Below are positions 16,065 through 24,033 of a stretch of 34,654 bases of DNA, one piece after another. A model generated the notes under the pieces. It was not told the origin of the DNA and did no database searches. It saw only the letters and a program-made list of their open reading frames with translations. The translations under genes were made by a program, and so were the position numbers. Source of the DNA: Labilithrix sp. (GTDB taxonomy: Bacteria > Myxococcota_A > Polyangia > Polyangiales > Polyangiaceae); contig JAHBWC010000088.1 in the NCBI GenBank assembly GCA_019637225.1, positions 1 to 34,654 of the forward strand, written 5' to 3'. How positions within the stretch are numbered: the stretch's first letter is position 1; each line of letters opens with the position of its first letter.

Positions 16065-16124
16065 CCTCGGCTCCGCACGCCGCCCCTCGGCTCCGCACGC
16101 CGCCCCTCGGCTCCGCACGGCGAG
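16065..16124 (+). repeat. Three tandem copies of a 20-bp unit
   Basis: CCTCGGCTCCGCACGCCGCC at 16065-16084 and 16085-16104 is perfect; the third copy 16105-16124 diverges in its last five bases. The array starts 30 bases after the nucleotidyltransferase stop. The third copy forms the loop and one arm of the hairpin at 16102-16128. Confidence 0.85.
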
Positions 16125-16128
16125 GGGC
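16102..16128 (+). terminator. GC-only hairpin, possible terminator
   Basis: GCCCCTCG (16102-16109) and CGAGGGGC (16121-16128) pair perfectly around an 11-base loop. There is no T-tract afterwards, so it is a terminator-like or transcript-stabilising hairpin rather than a textbook intrinsic terminator. Confidence 0.45.
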
Positions 16129-16236
16129 ACGCCTGCTGCAGAGCCGTCGCCGATGCTCGACCTCCGCGAGCGCGCTCGCGAGCTCCTCCCTCTCGGGGAC
16201 ACGCCGTGCGGACGGCGCGTCCGCGCGGACGCCACG

Positions 16237-16548
16237 GTGAGACGCCTTCGTGGGCTCATGACGGCCGTGTCGCTCGTCTCCGCGATCGGCGCGATGACGC
16301 CGGCCTCCGCGTGCCCGAGCTGCGCGGTGGGTCGCCGCGCGCGGAGCGAAGTGTGGAACGACGAGCTCGGCTTTCACCTCCTCGCTGCGCTCTTCCCCTT
16401 CGTCCTCATCGGCGGGATCTGCCTCCGCGTCGAAGCGATCGGCCGTGCGCGACGGGAGAGGCGCGGGCGACGCGGTCGGGCACCTCGGTCGCAGCCGTCG
16501 CGAAGCGAGACCTCGAGCCGCTCAGCCCCCGGCGGAGCTCGAACATGA
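16237..16548 (+). CDS. Small exported/membrane protein with a CPSC motif, coupled to DUF2243 gene
   Basis: 103 residues if GTG 16237 is the start (gives the basic n-region VRRLRG ahead of the hydrophobic core); ATG 16258 is an alternative. The signal-like stretch MTAVSLVSAIGAMTPASA is followed directly by CPSCAVGRRARSEVW, then a TM segment (FHLLAALFPFVLIGGICL) and a basic, low-complexity tail. The two Cys after the predicted cleavage site could bind metal or redox partners. Its stop overlaps the DUF2243 start as ATGA (16545-16548), so the pair is translationally coupled. No named family was recognised. Confidence 0.65.
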   Translation: MRRLRGLMTAVSLVSAIGAMTPASACPSCAVGRRARSEVWNDELGFHLLAALFPFVLIGGICLRVEAIGRARRERRGRRGRAPRSQPSRSETSSRSAPGGART

Positions 16549-17048
16549 GGCCCACCCATCGTGGCGCGATCCTCTCGTCCGGGATCCTCCTCGGCACCGG
16601 GCTCGGAGGCTTCGTCGACGGCATCTTGTTCCATCAGATCCTCCAGTGGCACAACATGCTCTCGAGCGTCCGGCCGCCGACGGATCTCGTCGCGATGAAG
16701 TACAACATGGTGTGGGACGGCCTCTTCCACGCCTTCACGTGGACGATGGTCTCGCTCGGCGTCGCCCGCCTCTGGCTGGCCGGCAAGCGCTCCGACGTCC
16801 CTTGGTCGACGCGCACGTTCCTCGGCTCGCTCGCGGTGGGGTGGGGCCTCTTCAACGTCGTCGAGGGGACGATCGACCACGAGCTCCTCGGCATTCATCA
16901 CGTGCACCCCGGCGAGGGTCAGCTCGCGTGGGACCTCGGCTTCCTCGCCTTCGGGCTGCTCGCGATCGGCCTCGGTCGGTCGCTCATCCGCGCCGGAAGC
17001 GCCGACGCGACGCCGCCCGGCGGTCTCGCGCCGCCAAGCGTCGAATGA
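16545..17048 (+). CDS. DUF2243 four-TM membrane protein
   Basis: 167 residues from ATG 16545, with GGAG 7 bases upstream and a 4-base overlap with the previous stop. Hallmarks of DUF2243: G-T-G-L-G-G-F-V-D-G-I-L-F-H-Q-I-L-Q-W-H at residues 17-36 (with the conserved His pair), DGLFHAFTW (58-66), GLFNVVEGTIDHELLGIHHV (101-120). Four hydrophobic segments are visible (about 8-28, 58-78, 90-110, 127-146). The conserved intramembrane and loop His/Asp residues suggest metal binding or proton handling, but the family has no established function; members are often found near cytochrome oxidase assembly genes, none of which are here. It converges on the next minus-strand gene (34-base gap). Confidence 0.88.
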   Translation: MRPTHRGAILSSGILLGTGLGGFVDGILFHQILQWHNMLSSVRPPTDLVAMKYNMVWDGLFHAFTWTMVSLGVARLWLAGKRSDVPWSTRTFLGSLAVGWGLFNVVEGTIDHELLGIHHVHPGEGQLAWDLGFLAFGLLAIGLGRSLIRAGSADATPPGGLAPPSVE

Positions 17049-17082
17049 GCGGAGCGGGCGCCCCCGCGAGCGCGTCGGCCGA

Positions 17083-17874
17083 TCAGCGCACGCGCGTCGG
17101 CGGCGGAGCGGCCCCCGGAGCCGGCGCCCGCTCGCGCGGGGGCTCCACCGCGCCGGGCGGTCGCGTGCTCGGTGCGGGGATCGACCCGACGTCCACGGTG
17201 CGGCCGTTCGAGATGCTGATCACCTTGCTCGCTTCGATCACCGTGCCGTTCGGACCCCTCGTCTCCGAGCCGGTCACGCGGACGGTCGTGCCGCGGCCGA
17301 CGAGCGGCAGGAGCGTGGAGCCGGTGTGCGCCGGAAAATGGATCTGGAGGCCGTTGCTGAGGAGCAAGCCATCCATGTCGCCGGAGGGCGTCGTGGTGTA
17401 GCCGTCGATCCGACCTTCGGTCGTCGCCACCTCGGCGCTCGTCAGCGACGGCGGAGGCGGCAGCGGCGGCGTCGCTCGGGCCGGGGGAGCCGCCGCGCCC
17501 GACGAGGGCGCCGGAGACGGGGGCGGCGAGATCGCCACGACGTCGACCGTGCGACCGCCGCCGCCGGTGATCGTCAGCGCCTCGATGCGCTTGCCCTCCG
17601 GCCCGTAGGTGTCCACGCCGACGACGCGGACGATCTGGCCGCGTTGCACGAGCGGGAGCACGGCGGAGCCTGCGTGAGGGGGGAAGTGGATGGAGGTCCC
17701 GTCGTCGAGGACGACGCCGTCCAGCTCCCCGCGCGGCGCCGTCGTGTAGCTCGCGACTCGACCGGAGACCTCGTGGGTCGCTTGCTGTTGAGCCGACGAG
17801 GTGCGAGTCGCGCTGAACGATCCGGTGCAGCCTGCGACGAGCAAGAGACCGAGCGGAAGAACACGGGCGATCAT
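17083..17874 (-). CDS. Lipoprotein with a tandemly duplicated OB-like domain
   Basis: 263 residues from ATG 17874-17872; GGAGAG lies just upstream on the minus strand, which rejects the longer open frame. Lipobox: MIARVLPLGLLLVAGC (Cys 16). The protein contains the same ~65-residue domain twice. Copy 1 runs GRVASYTTAPRGELDGVVLD through GTSIHFPPHAGSAVLPLVQR to VVGVDTYGPEGKRIEALTI; copy 2 runs GRIDGYTTTPSGDMDGLLLS through GLQIHFPAHTGSTLLPLVGR to VTGSETRGPNGTVIEASKV. The pattern (strand - DG - IHFPxHxGS - LLPLVxxG - VxVxGxxxxGPxGxxIEA) looks like a small beta-barrel. A Pro/Ala-rich linker (about 30 residues) joins them, and a Pro/Arg-rich tail ends the protein. Ligand unknown. It is divergent from the LamG-like lipoprotein. 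Confidence 0.83.
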   Translation of the reverse strand: MIARVLPLGLLLVAGCTGSFSATRTSSAQQQATHEVSGRVASYTTAPRGELDGVVLDDGTSIHFPPHAGSAVLPLVQRGQIVRVVGVDTYGPEGKRIEALTITGGGGRTVDVVAISPPPSPAPSSGAAAPPARATPPLPPPPSLTSAEVATTEGRIDGYTTTPSGDMDGLLLSNGLQIHFPAHTGSTLLPLVGRGTTVRVTGSETRGPNGTVIEASKVISISNGRTVDVGSIPAPSTRPPGAVEPPRERAPAPGAAPPPTRVR

Positions 17875-18074
17875 GGGCGTCTCTCCTTCCTTCTTCTCGA
17901 GGCGCCACCGAGCACGCTGCGTGCCCGCGGCGAGCTCACGCACGTCGAGGCGCCCGCGCTCTTCCGGGCGTCGGCGCAGCTCCCGAGACCCTCGGGCTCG
18001 ACCTCGCGCCGCCGCCTGCCCGCCCGCAGAAAGGACTTTCGCGCGGTCGCGTCTGCGTGCAACGTTTCGAGGTA

Positions 18075-18908
18075 ATGTCCAAGCGGAACCTCCGTCTCGC
18101 TGCGTGCGCGGTCGCGGTCGTCGTGCTCGTCGGGGCGTGCGGCAAGGTCTACGACGCCGATGAGCCCGCGGCGGCGGCCGACGGTGGGGCAGACGAGCCG
18201 AAGCGCGACGCGGCAGAGGCGCTGGACGGCGCGTTGGTCGAGGCCGGCACCGACGCGGCGAAGCCGCGTTTCTGCGATCAGGCGAAGCACACGCTCTGCG
18301 AGGACTTCGACAAGAACTCCTACGGCGACAGCTGGACCAACATCGTCACGAAGGGCGATGCGCTCGCGCTCGACTTCGGCTCCTCGGTGTCCAAGCCGGT
18401 GTCGCTGCTCGCCCAGCGCTCGCCCGAGCTCCCCGACGACGCGTTCCTCCAGCACCTCGTCGCGGGCGCGTTCACGCGCGCCGTGCTTCAGGCCGACGTC
18501 ATGGTCGTGTCGGCGCCGGACGTCACCTCGCGCCTCACGCTGCTCGACCTCGCGTTCGTCACCGCCGCGGGCAACCCCAACTGGCACCTTCGGTTCGCGC
18601 ATCGAGCCACGAAGCTCGAGATCGCCGAGGTCCACTTCGGTTACGAAGACGGCGGCTACGGCTATCGCTTCTCGGAGAAGGCGGCGACCGCGTTCCCGGT
18701 CGGGAAATGGGTCCACCTGACGATCGACGTCGATCCTGTCGCGCAGCGCGCCAAGGTCTCGATCGACGGCGTCTCGGTCTTCGATGAAGCCCTCGCCCAG
18801 AGCTGGCAGCCCGCGGGCGTCGAGGTGACGGTCGGCGCTTTCGCGGCCTACGGCGAGTCGGGTACGTGGAAGGTCCGCTTCGACAACGTCGCGCTCGACG
18901 CGGAGTGA
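18075..18908 (+). CDS. Lipoprotein with LamG/concanavalin-like domain
   Basis: 277 residues from ATG 18075 (GAGG just ahead of it, unusually close). Signal MSKRNLRLAACAVAVVVLVGAC with lipobox LVGAC, then an Ala/Asp-rich linker. The mature domain begins FCDQAKHTLCEDFDKNSYGDSW, a frequent opening of secreted myxobacterial proteins with a jelly-roll (concanavalin A/LamG-like) fold. It continues with strands such as WHLRFAHRATKLEIAEVHFG and ends WVHLTIDVDPVAQRAKVSID ... WKVRFDNVALDAE, the 'WxHxxIxxD...V..DG...F' pattern of LamG-like domains. Likely carbohydrate or glycan binding at the cell surface; no catalytic residues identified. A 31-base copy of its last codons is repeated just after the stop. 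Confidence 0.85.
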   Translation: MSKRNLRLAACAVAVVVLVGACGKVYDADEPAAAADGGADEPKRDAAEALDGALVEAGTDAAKPRFCDQAKHTLCEDFDKNSYGDSWTNIVTKGDALALDFGSSVSKPVSLLAQRSPELPDDAFLQHLVAGAFTRAVLQADVMVVSAPDVTSRLTLLDLAFVTAAGNPNWHLRFAHRATKLEIAEVHFGYEDGGYGYRFSEKAATAFPVGKWVHLTIDVDPVAQRAKVSIDGVSVFDEALAQSWQPAGVEVTVGAFAAYGESGTWKVRFDNVALDAE

Positions 18909-18955
18909 CCGGGTCAAGTCGAACGTCCGCTTCGACGACGCCGCGCTCGACGCGG
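18873..18955 (+). repeat. Direct repeat of the gene's last 31 coding bases
   Basis: Bases 18873-18903 (end of the LamG-like gene, including the codons for VRFDNVALDA) are repeated at 18925-18955 with two changes. The offset is 52 bases and spans the stop codon at 18906-18908. Confidence 0.8.
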
Positions 18956-19581
18956 CGGGACGCGCGCGGGGCTTCTCGCCGGGCATCGTCCAGGTGCGGC
19001 AGGCGCGCGTGGCGGGTGCTCGGATGCCGGCCTGGGCGGCGCCGAAGCGCGAAGCTTCGGGACGATTCGCCACGACGTCTCGATCGTCGGAGGGGAATGC
19101 CTCGGACGTCTCGTCCCAGCCGGCGCGGCAACGGAGCCCGTCGACGGCGCGCTCCGCTTCGCCTCGCCTCGCCGTCGGTCCGTGCCGTCGAGCGCCGATC
19201 GCCACGCCAGGCGCGGTCGCGACGGCGCGCGCCTCGTCGCGACGGCGCGTCGGGCGGCCTTCGCTCTCCAATCGCGCGCTGCGCTCGCGCGACGCGTCGG
19301 GCAGAGCCGCCCTCGGCCGCGGTGCGAACTGCCTCGATCGCGCCCGCGCCGTCGGCCACGGGCGCCGCGCGGTCGCGAGCATCGTCTGCCGCGGCGGCGG
19401 AGGCGATCGCGCGCAGCATCGAATCGCCGTCATCGTTTCCGCGATGTACGGGAGAGGTGCAGCCACGAGCCTCAGCGACCGCGTCGCGCGCGTCTTTGGG
19501 TCGGTGTCGGCACGACACTCGCAAGGTGCGCACGCCTCGTCGCTCGCCGGCGATCGAGCTTCATGCCGTGGAGACATTCGC
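18909..19581. other. Long stretch without a supportable gene
   Basis: 673 bases. All long open frames here are Arg/Ala/Ser-rich and typical of GC-biased noise; I found no start with ribosome-binding site plus a recognisable product on either strand. It holds the 31-base duplication at its left end and short local repeats such as GTCGCGACGGCGCG twice near 19212-19251. It may be decayed coding DNA. Confidence 0.45.
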
Positions 19582-20043
19582 ATGTCCGTTCTTCCGTTCG
19601 TTCTCGCCGCGATGACCCAGCTTGCGCCCGGACGTGACCACAGCGAGCTCGGCGGAGCGATCGCGCGTGCCGTGGACTCGAACAAGCCGCTCTTCGCGAA
19701 GGACGACGATCGTCGTCGGACCGCGGCGCTCCTCGTCGCCGTCGCGTTTCGTGAGTCGACGTTCGTGGCCGACGCCGTCGGAGACAAGGGCCAGTCGTTC
19801 TGCGCGTTCCAGATCCATCGCTCGGCGGGCGGGACTCCGGCCCTGCTCGCCGACGCCGACGCGTGCGTCCAGTCGGGGCTGTCGATGCTCCGCACCTCGC
19901 TCCGCGTGTGTCCGAGCTATCCGGTCGCGTGGTACGCGTCGGGGCCGGTCGGCTGCGGGAACACGCGCGCGCAGCGGATCTCGCGCGACCGCATGAACCT
20001 CGCGGCCTACCTCGTCGGCCAGGTGAAGGTCGACAGCGTCTGA
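19582..20043 (+). CDS. Small lysozyme/transglycosylase-like protein
   Basis: 153 residues from ATG 19582 (GTGGAGA about 9 bases upstream; the longer in-frame extension is composition noise). The central stretch LVAVAFRESTF (E58 candidate catalytic Glu) followed by GDKGQSFCAFQIH matches the lysozyme-like/SLT pattern E-S-x-F...G-D-x-G-x-S-x-G-x-x-Q-I found in goose-type lysozyme and lytic transglycosylase families, which cleave peptidoglycan glycan strands. The usual Gly after the Ser is Phe-Cys-Ala here, so substrate specificity or activity may differ. A hydrophobic N-terminus (MSVLPFVLAAMTQLA) could be a short signal peptide. Four Cys are present (CAF, ACV, VCP, GCG). Confidence 0.75.
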   Translation: MSVLPFVLAAMTQLAPGRDHSELGGAIARAVDSNKPLFAKDDDRRRTAALLVAVAFRESTFVADAVGDKGQSFCAFQIHRSAGGTPALLADADACVQSGLSMLRTSLRVCPSYPVAWYASGPVGCGNTRAQRISRDRMNLAAYLVGQVKVDSV

Positions 20044-20156
20044 CGCGATCCGGGCCCGACGCTTGCACCGCATGCCGAGGTCGAAGCGCGATCCGTCCTC
20101 GTCCGCGCGCGCTGAGCTCGCTCACGGCGCGACGGTCGGCGTCGACGCCAGCCGTC

Positions 20157-21017
20157 ATGATCGCCGAACCCAGCCTCGCCGCGCGCGTCATCGTCGTGGG
20201 CACCGACCTGTCGCTCGGGGCGCAGAACGCGCTCGCGCGAGCAGTCGACATCGGGCGCGAGCAGGGCGCGACCGTGGAGATCGTGCACGCCGCGGCCGTT
20301 CCCTCACCGCCGGCGCTCTCGGTGGTCGACGACGACGCGGCCGCGATCGAGGCGCGCGCGGCGATCGAGGAGCTCGCGGCCGAGGTCCGGAGGTCGGGTG
20401 TGCGGGCGCACTTGCGCCTCGCCGACTCGAGCGCGGTCCGTGGCCTGCGCGACGCCGCGGCCGAGCTCGCGCCCGACCTCGTCGTCGTGGGCGCTCGCGG
20501 GCGCGTCGTGCCCGACGCGCTGCTCGGGTCGACCGCGGAGCGCGTCGCGTCGGGCGTTCGCGCTCCCGTGCTCCTCGTGCGGAGGCACGCGAGCGAGGCG
20601 TATCGACGCGTGCTCCTCGCGATCGGCTCGCACGGGGACGTTCGGCGCGTCGTCGCCGCCGCGAGCTTCGTCGCGCCCGACGCCGACGTCGGCTTCCTGC
20701 ACGCCTACGAGGCGCTCCACGAGACCACGCTCATGCTCCAGGGCACGACGCAGGCGTCGCTCTCGCTCTACCAGCGTCTGGCGCGCCGCGAAGCGCGCGC
20801 GGCGCTGGTGAAGCGGCTCGACGCGGCGGGCGTCTCGGACCCGCATCTCGTGCTCCGGCACGGAAACCGTCGCCTCGTGCTCGAGCGCGAGGCCCGCCGG
20901 CCGAGCAATGATCTCCTCGTGCTCGAGCGGAGCCGTTCGGCGACGCGGCGGTTCCTCCTCGGAAGCGCCGCGCGCGCGGTCATCGCCCACGGTACGACGG
21001 ACGTCCTCCTCGTCTGA
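20157..21017 (+). CDS. Tandem universal stress protein
   Basis: 286 residues from ATG 20157; longer in-frame starts would read through the previous gene and were rejected. Two Usp domains: 10-142 with the ATP-binding signature VVVGARGRVVPDALLGSTAERV (G-x2-G-x9-G-S), and 150-286, whose equivalent LVLERSRSATRRFLLGSAARAV keeps the LLGS but lacks the first Gly residues, so the second nucleotide site is probably weakened. Usp proteins act in stress responses and often regulate transport or bind ATP/cAMP. The gene converges with only 19 bases between it and the KefB-type antiporter; their adjacency hints at a functional link with cation homeostasis, but they are not co-transcribed. No clear ribosome-binding site is visible. 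Confidence 0.88.
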   Translation: MIAEPSLAARVIVVGTDLSLGAQNALARAVDIGREQGATVEIVHAAAVPSPPALSVVDDDAAAIEARAAIEELAAEVRRSGVRAHLRLADSSAVRGLRDAAAELAPDLVVVGARGRVVPDALLGSTAERVASGVRAPVLLVRRHASEAYRRVLLAIGSHGDVRRVVAAASFVAPDADVGFLHAYEALHETTLMLQGTTQASLSLYQRLARREARAALVKRLDAAGVSDPHLVLRHGNRRLVLEREARRPSNDLLVLERSRSATRRFLLGSAARAVIAHGTTDVLLV

Positions 21018-21036
21018 CGCGGTCGGTTCGTCACGC

Positions 21037-23136
21037 TCATCGCCGCGACGGCTCGGAGCCGGGGCGCTCGGTCGGCGGCTCGTCGGAGCCCGTCACGATG
21101 GCCCGCGCGCACGCGACGGCCTCGCGCGTCCCCGCGACCGCGAGGACGTCGCCGGCGTGCAGGCGCTCGTGCGCGGCCGGAACCAAGAGCGACGCGTCGC
21201 CGCGCGTGATCGCGAGCACGGTCGCGCCGCTGACGCCTCGGAGGTTCAGCTCCGAGAGCGTACGCTCCGCCGCCGGGCTGTTCGCGGACACGCCGATAGC
21301 GATCGGCTCCCCAAGGCCTTGCAGCGCCGAAGCGAGCTTCGCGGCGGGCCCGCCGCCTTCCTTGGGCTCGTGGCTCTGACGCGCGAGCAGCTCGACGATG
21401 ACCTGCGCGCCCGCGCGGACGTGCCCTTCGAGGTTGCGCGCGCTCCGCCAAGAGGCGAGCCCGACGACGACGAGGATGCCGAACAACAGCTCGGCGCCGT
21501 GGAAGCCGGGCAGGAAGGGCTGCGTGACGGCGACGAGAGGAGCGCCGACGAGCAGGATCATCGCGAGCTGCAGCGTCACGACGAGCGCGCGTCGAGCGGC
21601 GGCGGCGAGATCGAGCTGAGACGGCTCTGCCGGCGGCGGGAGGGCGAGATCGGCGAGGGTCTGGCCGAGCTTGCGGCCGACCCGCACGATGCCGACGCAG
21701 AACGGAGCGGCGACGAGCGCGACGAGCCCGATCGCGATGGCCCCGGCGAGGTCGGGCGACATCAGATCGCGCTCGACGAGGAAGGCGCGGGCGCTGCTCG
21801 TGCCGAGCGCGCCCGCGACCACGATCGCCGCGAGCACGGCCGCGTCGAGGATGAGTCGCTTCAGCAGGCGGCGGACCGCGATCGTGCTCTCCGGCCCCTT
21901 GCTGCTCGAGCCGAGCCGCTCGAGCCAGCTCCCGTAGAGCGCGCCCAGCGTCTGCAGCGGGCGGGGGAGCTTGCGGTCGACCCATTTGGCCGTGGGCACG
22001 GACGCGCGAATGAGCCACGGGGTCAGGAGCGTCGTGATCGCGGAGACGGCGACCGCGACGGGGTAGACGAAGTCGCCCGTCGCGCCGAGCGAGAGGCCGA
22101 GCGCGGCGATGATGAACGAGAACTCGCCGATCTGCGCCAGGCTCATGCCGGCCTGGATCGACGTCCGCGTGCCGTTGCCGGTGAGGAACGCGCCGAGGCC
22201 GACGCCGAGGATCTTGCCGACGACGACGATCGCCGTCAGGACGAGGATCGGGAGCCAGTGCTTCGCCATCAAGGCCGGATCCATCATCATGCCGACCGAG
22301 ACGAAGAACACGGCGCCGAAGAGGTCCTTCACCGGGCGAACGATGTGTTCGACCGTCTCTTCTTCTCCCGACTCCGCGATCAGCGAGCCGGCGAGGAACG
22401 CGCCCAGCGCGACGGAGTAGCCGAGCTCGCGGGCGAGCAGCGCGATGCCGAAGCAGAGCGCCACGCTGGTGACGAGCGTCACCTCCGGCCGCTTCATCGC
22501 GATGATGCGGCGTGTCGTGCGCGGGATCACGAGGAGGCCGAGGACGACGAGGCCGACGAGGAACGCGCCGAGGCGCGCGGTGGTGCCCGCGAGGGCGCCG
22601 GCGGAGACGCCCGCGCCGCTGGCCACCGTCGTCAGCGCGGCCATGAGGAGGATGGCGATGAGGTCCTCGACGATGAGCACGCCCACGACGAGCTCGCGCA
22701 GCCGTCCCTTGATTCCTTGTTCGTCGAACGCCTTGGCGATGATCGTGGTGCTCGAGATCGCGAGGATCGCCCCGGTGAACAGGCCCTCGAGCGTGGTCCA
22801 GCCGAAGGCGCGCGCGACCGTGAAGCCGAGCCAGAAGAGCAGGCTGCACTGGATCACCGCGGTGACGGCGACGCCGGGGCCGACGCGGATCAGCTTGCGG
22901 AGGCTGAACTCGAGGCCGAGCGAGAACATGAGCAGCACGACGCCGAGCTCGGACAGCGTGTGCACGACGTCGGGATCCGCGACGAGCGGGACGCCGACGT
23001 TCGGCCCGACGATGAGGCCCGCGAGGATGTACCCCAGCACGACCGGCTGGCGGAGGCGCTTCGAGAGCAGCGCCGCGGCACCCGCCGCGCCGAGCACGAC
23101 CGCGAGCGCCTTCAGGAGGTCGTGATCACCGTGCAC
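21037..23136 (-). CDS. KefB-type monovalent cation:proton antiporter with RCK_C domain
   Basis: 699 residues if GTG 23136 is the start (VHGDHDLLKALAVVL); an in-frame TTG at 23187 is possible. The first ~390 residues are the Na/H exchanger fold (CPA2): RQPVVLGYILAGLIVGP, the LGVVLLMFSLGLEFSL helix, AILAISSTTIIAKAF, the VLIVEDLIAILLM ion-path motif (Asp in VED), VALGAFLAGSLIAES and MSLAQIGEFSFIIAALGL. A linker with four additional hydrophobic stretches (~450-600; includes LILDAAVLAAIVVAGALG and LQLAMILLVGAPLVAV) follows, then a C-terminal RCK_C/TrkA_C-like domain (GVSGATVLAITRGDASLLVP, LHAGDVLAVAGTREAV). It lacks the NAD-binding RCK_N. Inner membrane, K+/Na+-proton exchange, likely ligand-gated. 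Confidence 0.88.
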   Translation of the reverse strand: MHGDHDLLKALAVVLGAAGAAALLSKRLRQPVVLGYILAGLIVGPNVGVPLVADPDVVHTLSELGVVLLMFSLGLEFSLRKLIRVGPGVAVTAVIQCSLLFWLGFTVARAFGWTTLEGLFTGAILAISSTTIIAKAFDEQGIKGRLRELVVGVLIVEDLIAILLMAALTTVASGAGVSAGALAGTTARLGAFLVGLVVLGLLVIPRTTRRIIAMKRPEVTLVTSVALCFGIALLARELGYSVALGAFLAGSLIAESGEEETVEHIVRPVKDLFGAVFFVSVGMMMDPALMAKHWLPILVLTAIVVVGKILGVGLGAFLTGNGTRTSIQAGMSLAQIGEFSFIIAALGLSLGATGDFVYPVAVAVSAITTLLTPWLIRASVPTAKWVDRKLPRPLQTLGALYGSWLERLGSSSKGPESTIAVRRLLKRLILDAAVLAAIVVAGALGTSSARAFLVERDLMSPDLAGAIAIGLVALVAAPFCVGIVRVGRKLGQTLADLALPPPAEPSQLDLAAAARRALVVTLQLAMILLVGAPLVAVTQPFLPGFHGAELLFGILVVVGLASWRSARNLEGHVRAGAQVIVELLARQSHEPKEGGGPAAKLASALQGLGEPIAIGVSANSPAAERTLSELNLRGVSGATVLAITRGDASLLVPAAHERLHAGDVLAVAGTREAVACARAIVTGSDEPPTERPGSEPSRR

Positions 23137-23205
23137 ACTCCGGCTTAGCACGCGGGTCTGTGGCTCGGGAGGGATCGCCGATCCCAACGGCCTCGCGCGA
23201 CGACG

Positions 23206-24027
23206 TCAGCTCGGAGCGCGTCCGAGCGCGCGGAGGAGCGCTCGTCGCGCGCCTTCGTGCGGCCCGCGCTCGCCCGCGCGAAACTCCCTGGTCACGGGGA
23301 CGTCGTCGCCGAAGCGCGTGACGATGACGAGGCGGTGGCCCGGGATGTGCTCGTTCTTGCGGCTGGACCAGAAGTGCGCGCGTCCGAGCTCGACCGTGAC
23401 GCCGTCGATCTCGGCGAACGGAATCTCGCGCTTCCTGACGGCGACGACCTCGCGGTCGTGATGGACCACGACGCGGATCGGTCGGCGCTGCGCGAGCTGC
23501 TCGCGGAGCATCGCCCCGCCGAGCGCGCACATCCCGAGACCCATGAGCGTCATCATCGCGGCGCTCACGGGGGCGGTCGCCAGCCACTCGTCCACCGTCG
23601 ACATCCGGTGCTCCTGGAACGCGCGGAAGCGCGCCCCGACGTCCTGCGCGCGCTCGGGCGTGACGTGTCCCCACGTCCCGCTCTCGAGATCGACCGTGCC
23701 GTAGGTCGAGGTCGTGGTGACGAGACGGACCTCGGCGTACCGGACACCCTTCGAGGTGCGGCGCTCGCTGACGGTGAACGAGGCGATCTCCGTGGGGGAC
23801 AACGTGAGATCGAGCGAGCTCATCAGCCCGTAGCGGCGGAAGCGGCAAGAGCCGGCCTCGTCGCCGCTCCTCTCGCAGACGATGCGGGTGGCGCGCATCG
23901 CGCCGAACATCGCGACCCCGACGCACAGCACCAAGAGGGCGGCGAGGAGCGACCACGGCCGAAAGACGCGCGTGCGGTACTGAAGGACCGTCGGGGGCCT
24001 TTCCGGCCGAGCGTTCTGACGGTACAT
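23206..24027 (-). CDS. Two-TM membrane protein of unknown function
   Basis: 273 residues. TM1 at about 25-45 (PWSLLAALLVLCVGVAMFGA) and TM2 at about 152-172 (VSAAMMTLMGLGMCALGGAM). The ~100-residue loop between them is Thr/Ser/Arg-rich (contains TVSERRTSKGVRYAEVRLVT), and the C-terminal ~95 residues form a beta-rich cytoplasmic domain (RPIRVVVHHDREVVAVRKRE). No named family was recognised; the style resembles PH-like membrane proteins of myxobacteria. The ATG at 24027 follows the stop of the lipoprotein gene by 6 bases, so the two form an operon on the minus strand. Confidence 0.75.
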   Translation of the reverse strand: MYRQNARPERPPTVLQYRTRVFRPWSLLAALLVLCVGVAMFGAMRATRIVCERSGDEAGSCRFRRYGLMSSLDLTLSPTEIASFTVSERRTSKGVRYAEVRLVTTTSTYGTVDLESGTWGHVTPERAQDVGARFRAFQEHRMSTVDEWLATAPVSAAMMTLMGLGMCALGGAMLREQLAQRRPIRVVVHHDREVVAVRKREIPFAEIDGVTVELGRAHFWSSRKNEHIPGHRLVIVTRFGDDVPVTREFRAGERGPHEGARRALLRALGRAPS

Positions 24028-24033
24028 CGGCGC

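Noticed and set aside
19201..19262. Short repeated GTCGCGACGGCGCG units as a regulatory array
   Set aside because: Only two copies and highly GC; likely chance in this composition.
17871..19895. A 674-residue minus-strand frame across the LamG-like gene and the gene-free stretch
   Set aside because: Overlaps two supported plus-strand genes, and the portion in the gene-free stretch shows no recognisable product.
20768..22849. Long minus-strand frame overlapping the antiporter in a different frame
   Set aside because: The correct frame (21037-23136) encodes the antiporter with clear TM helices; this one is a shadow.
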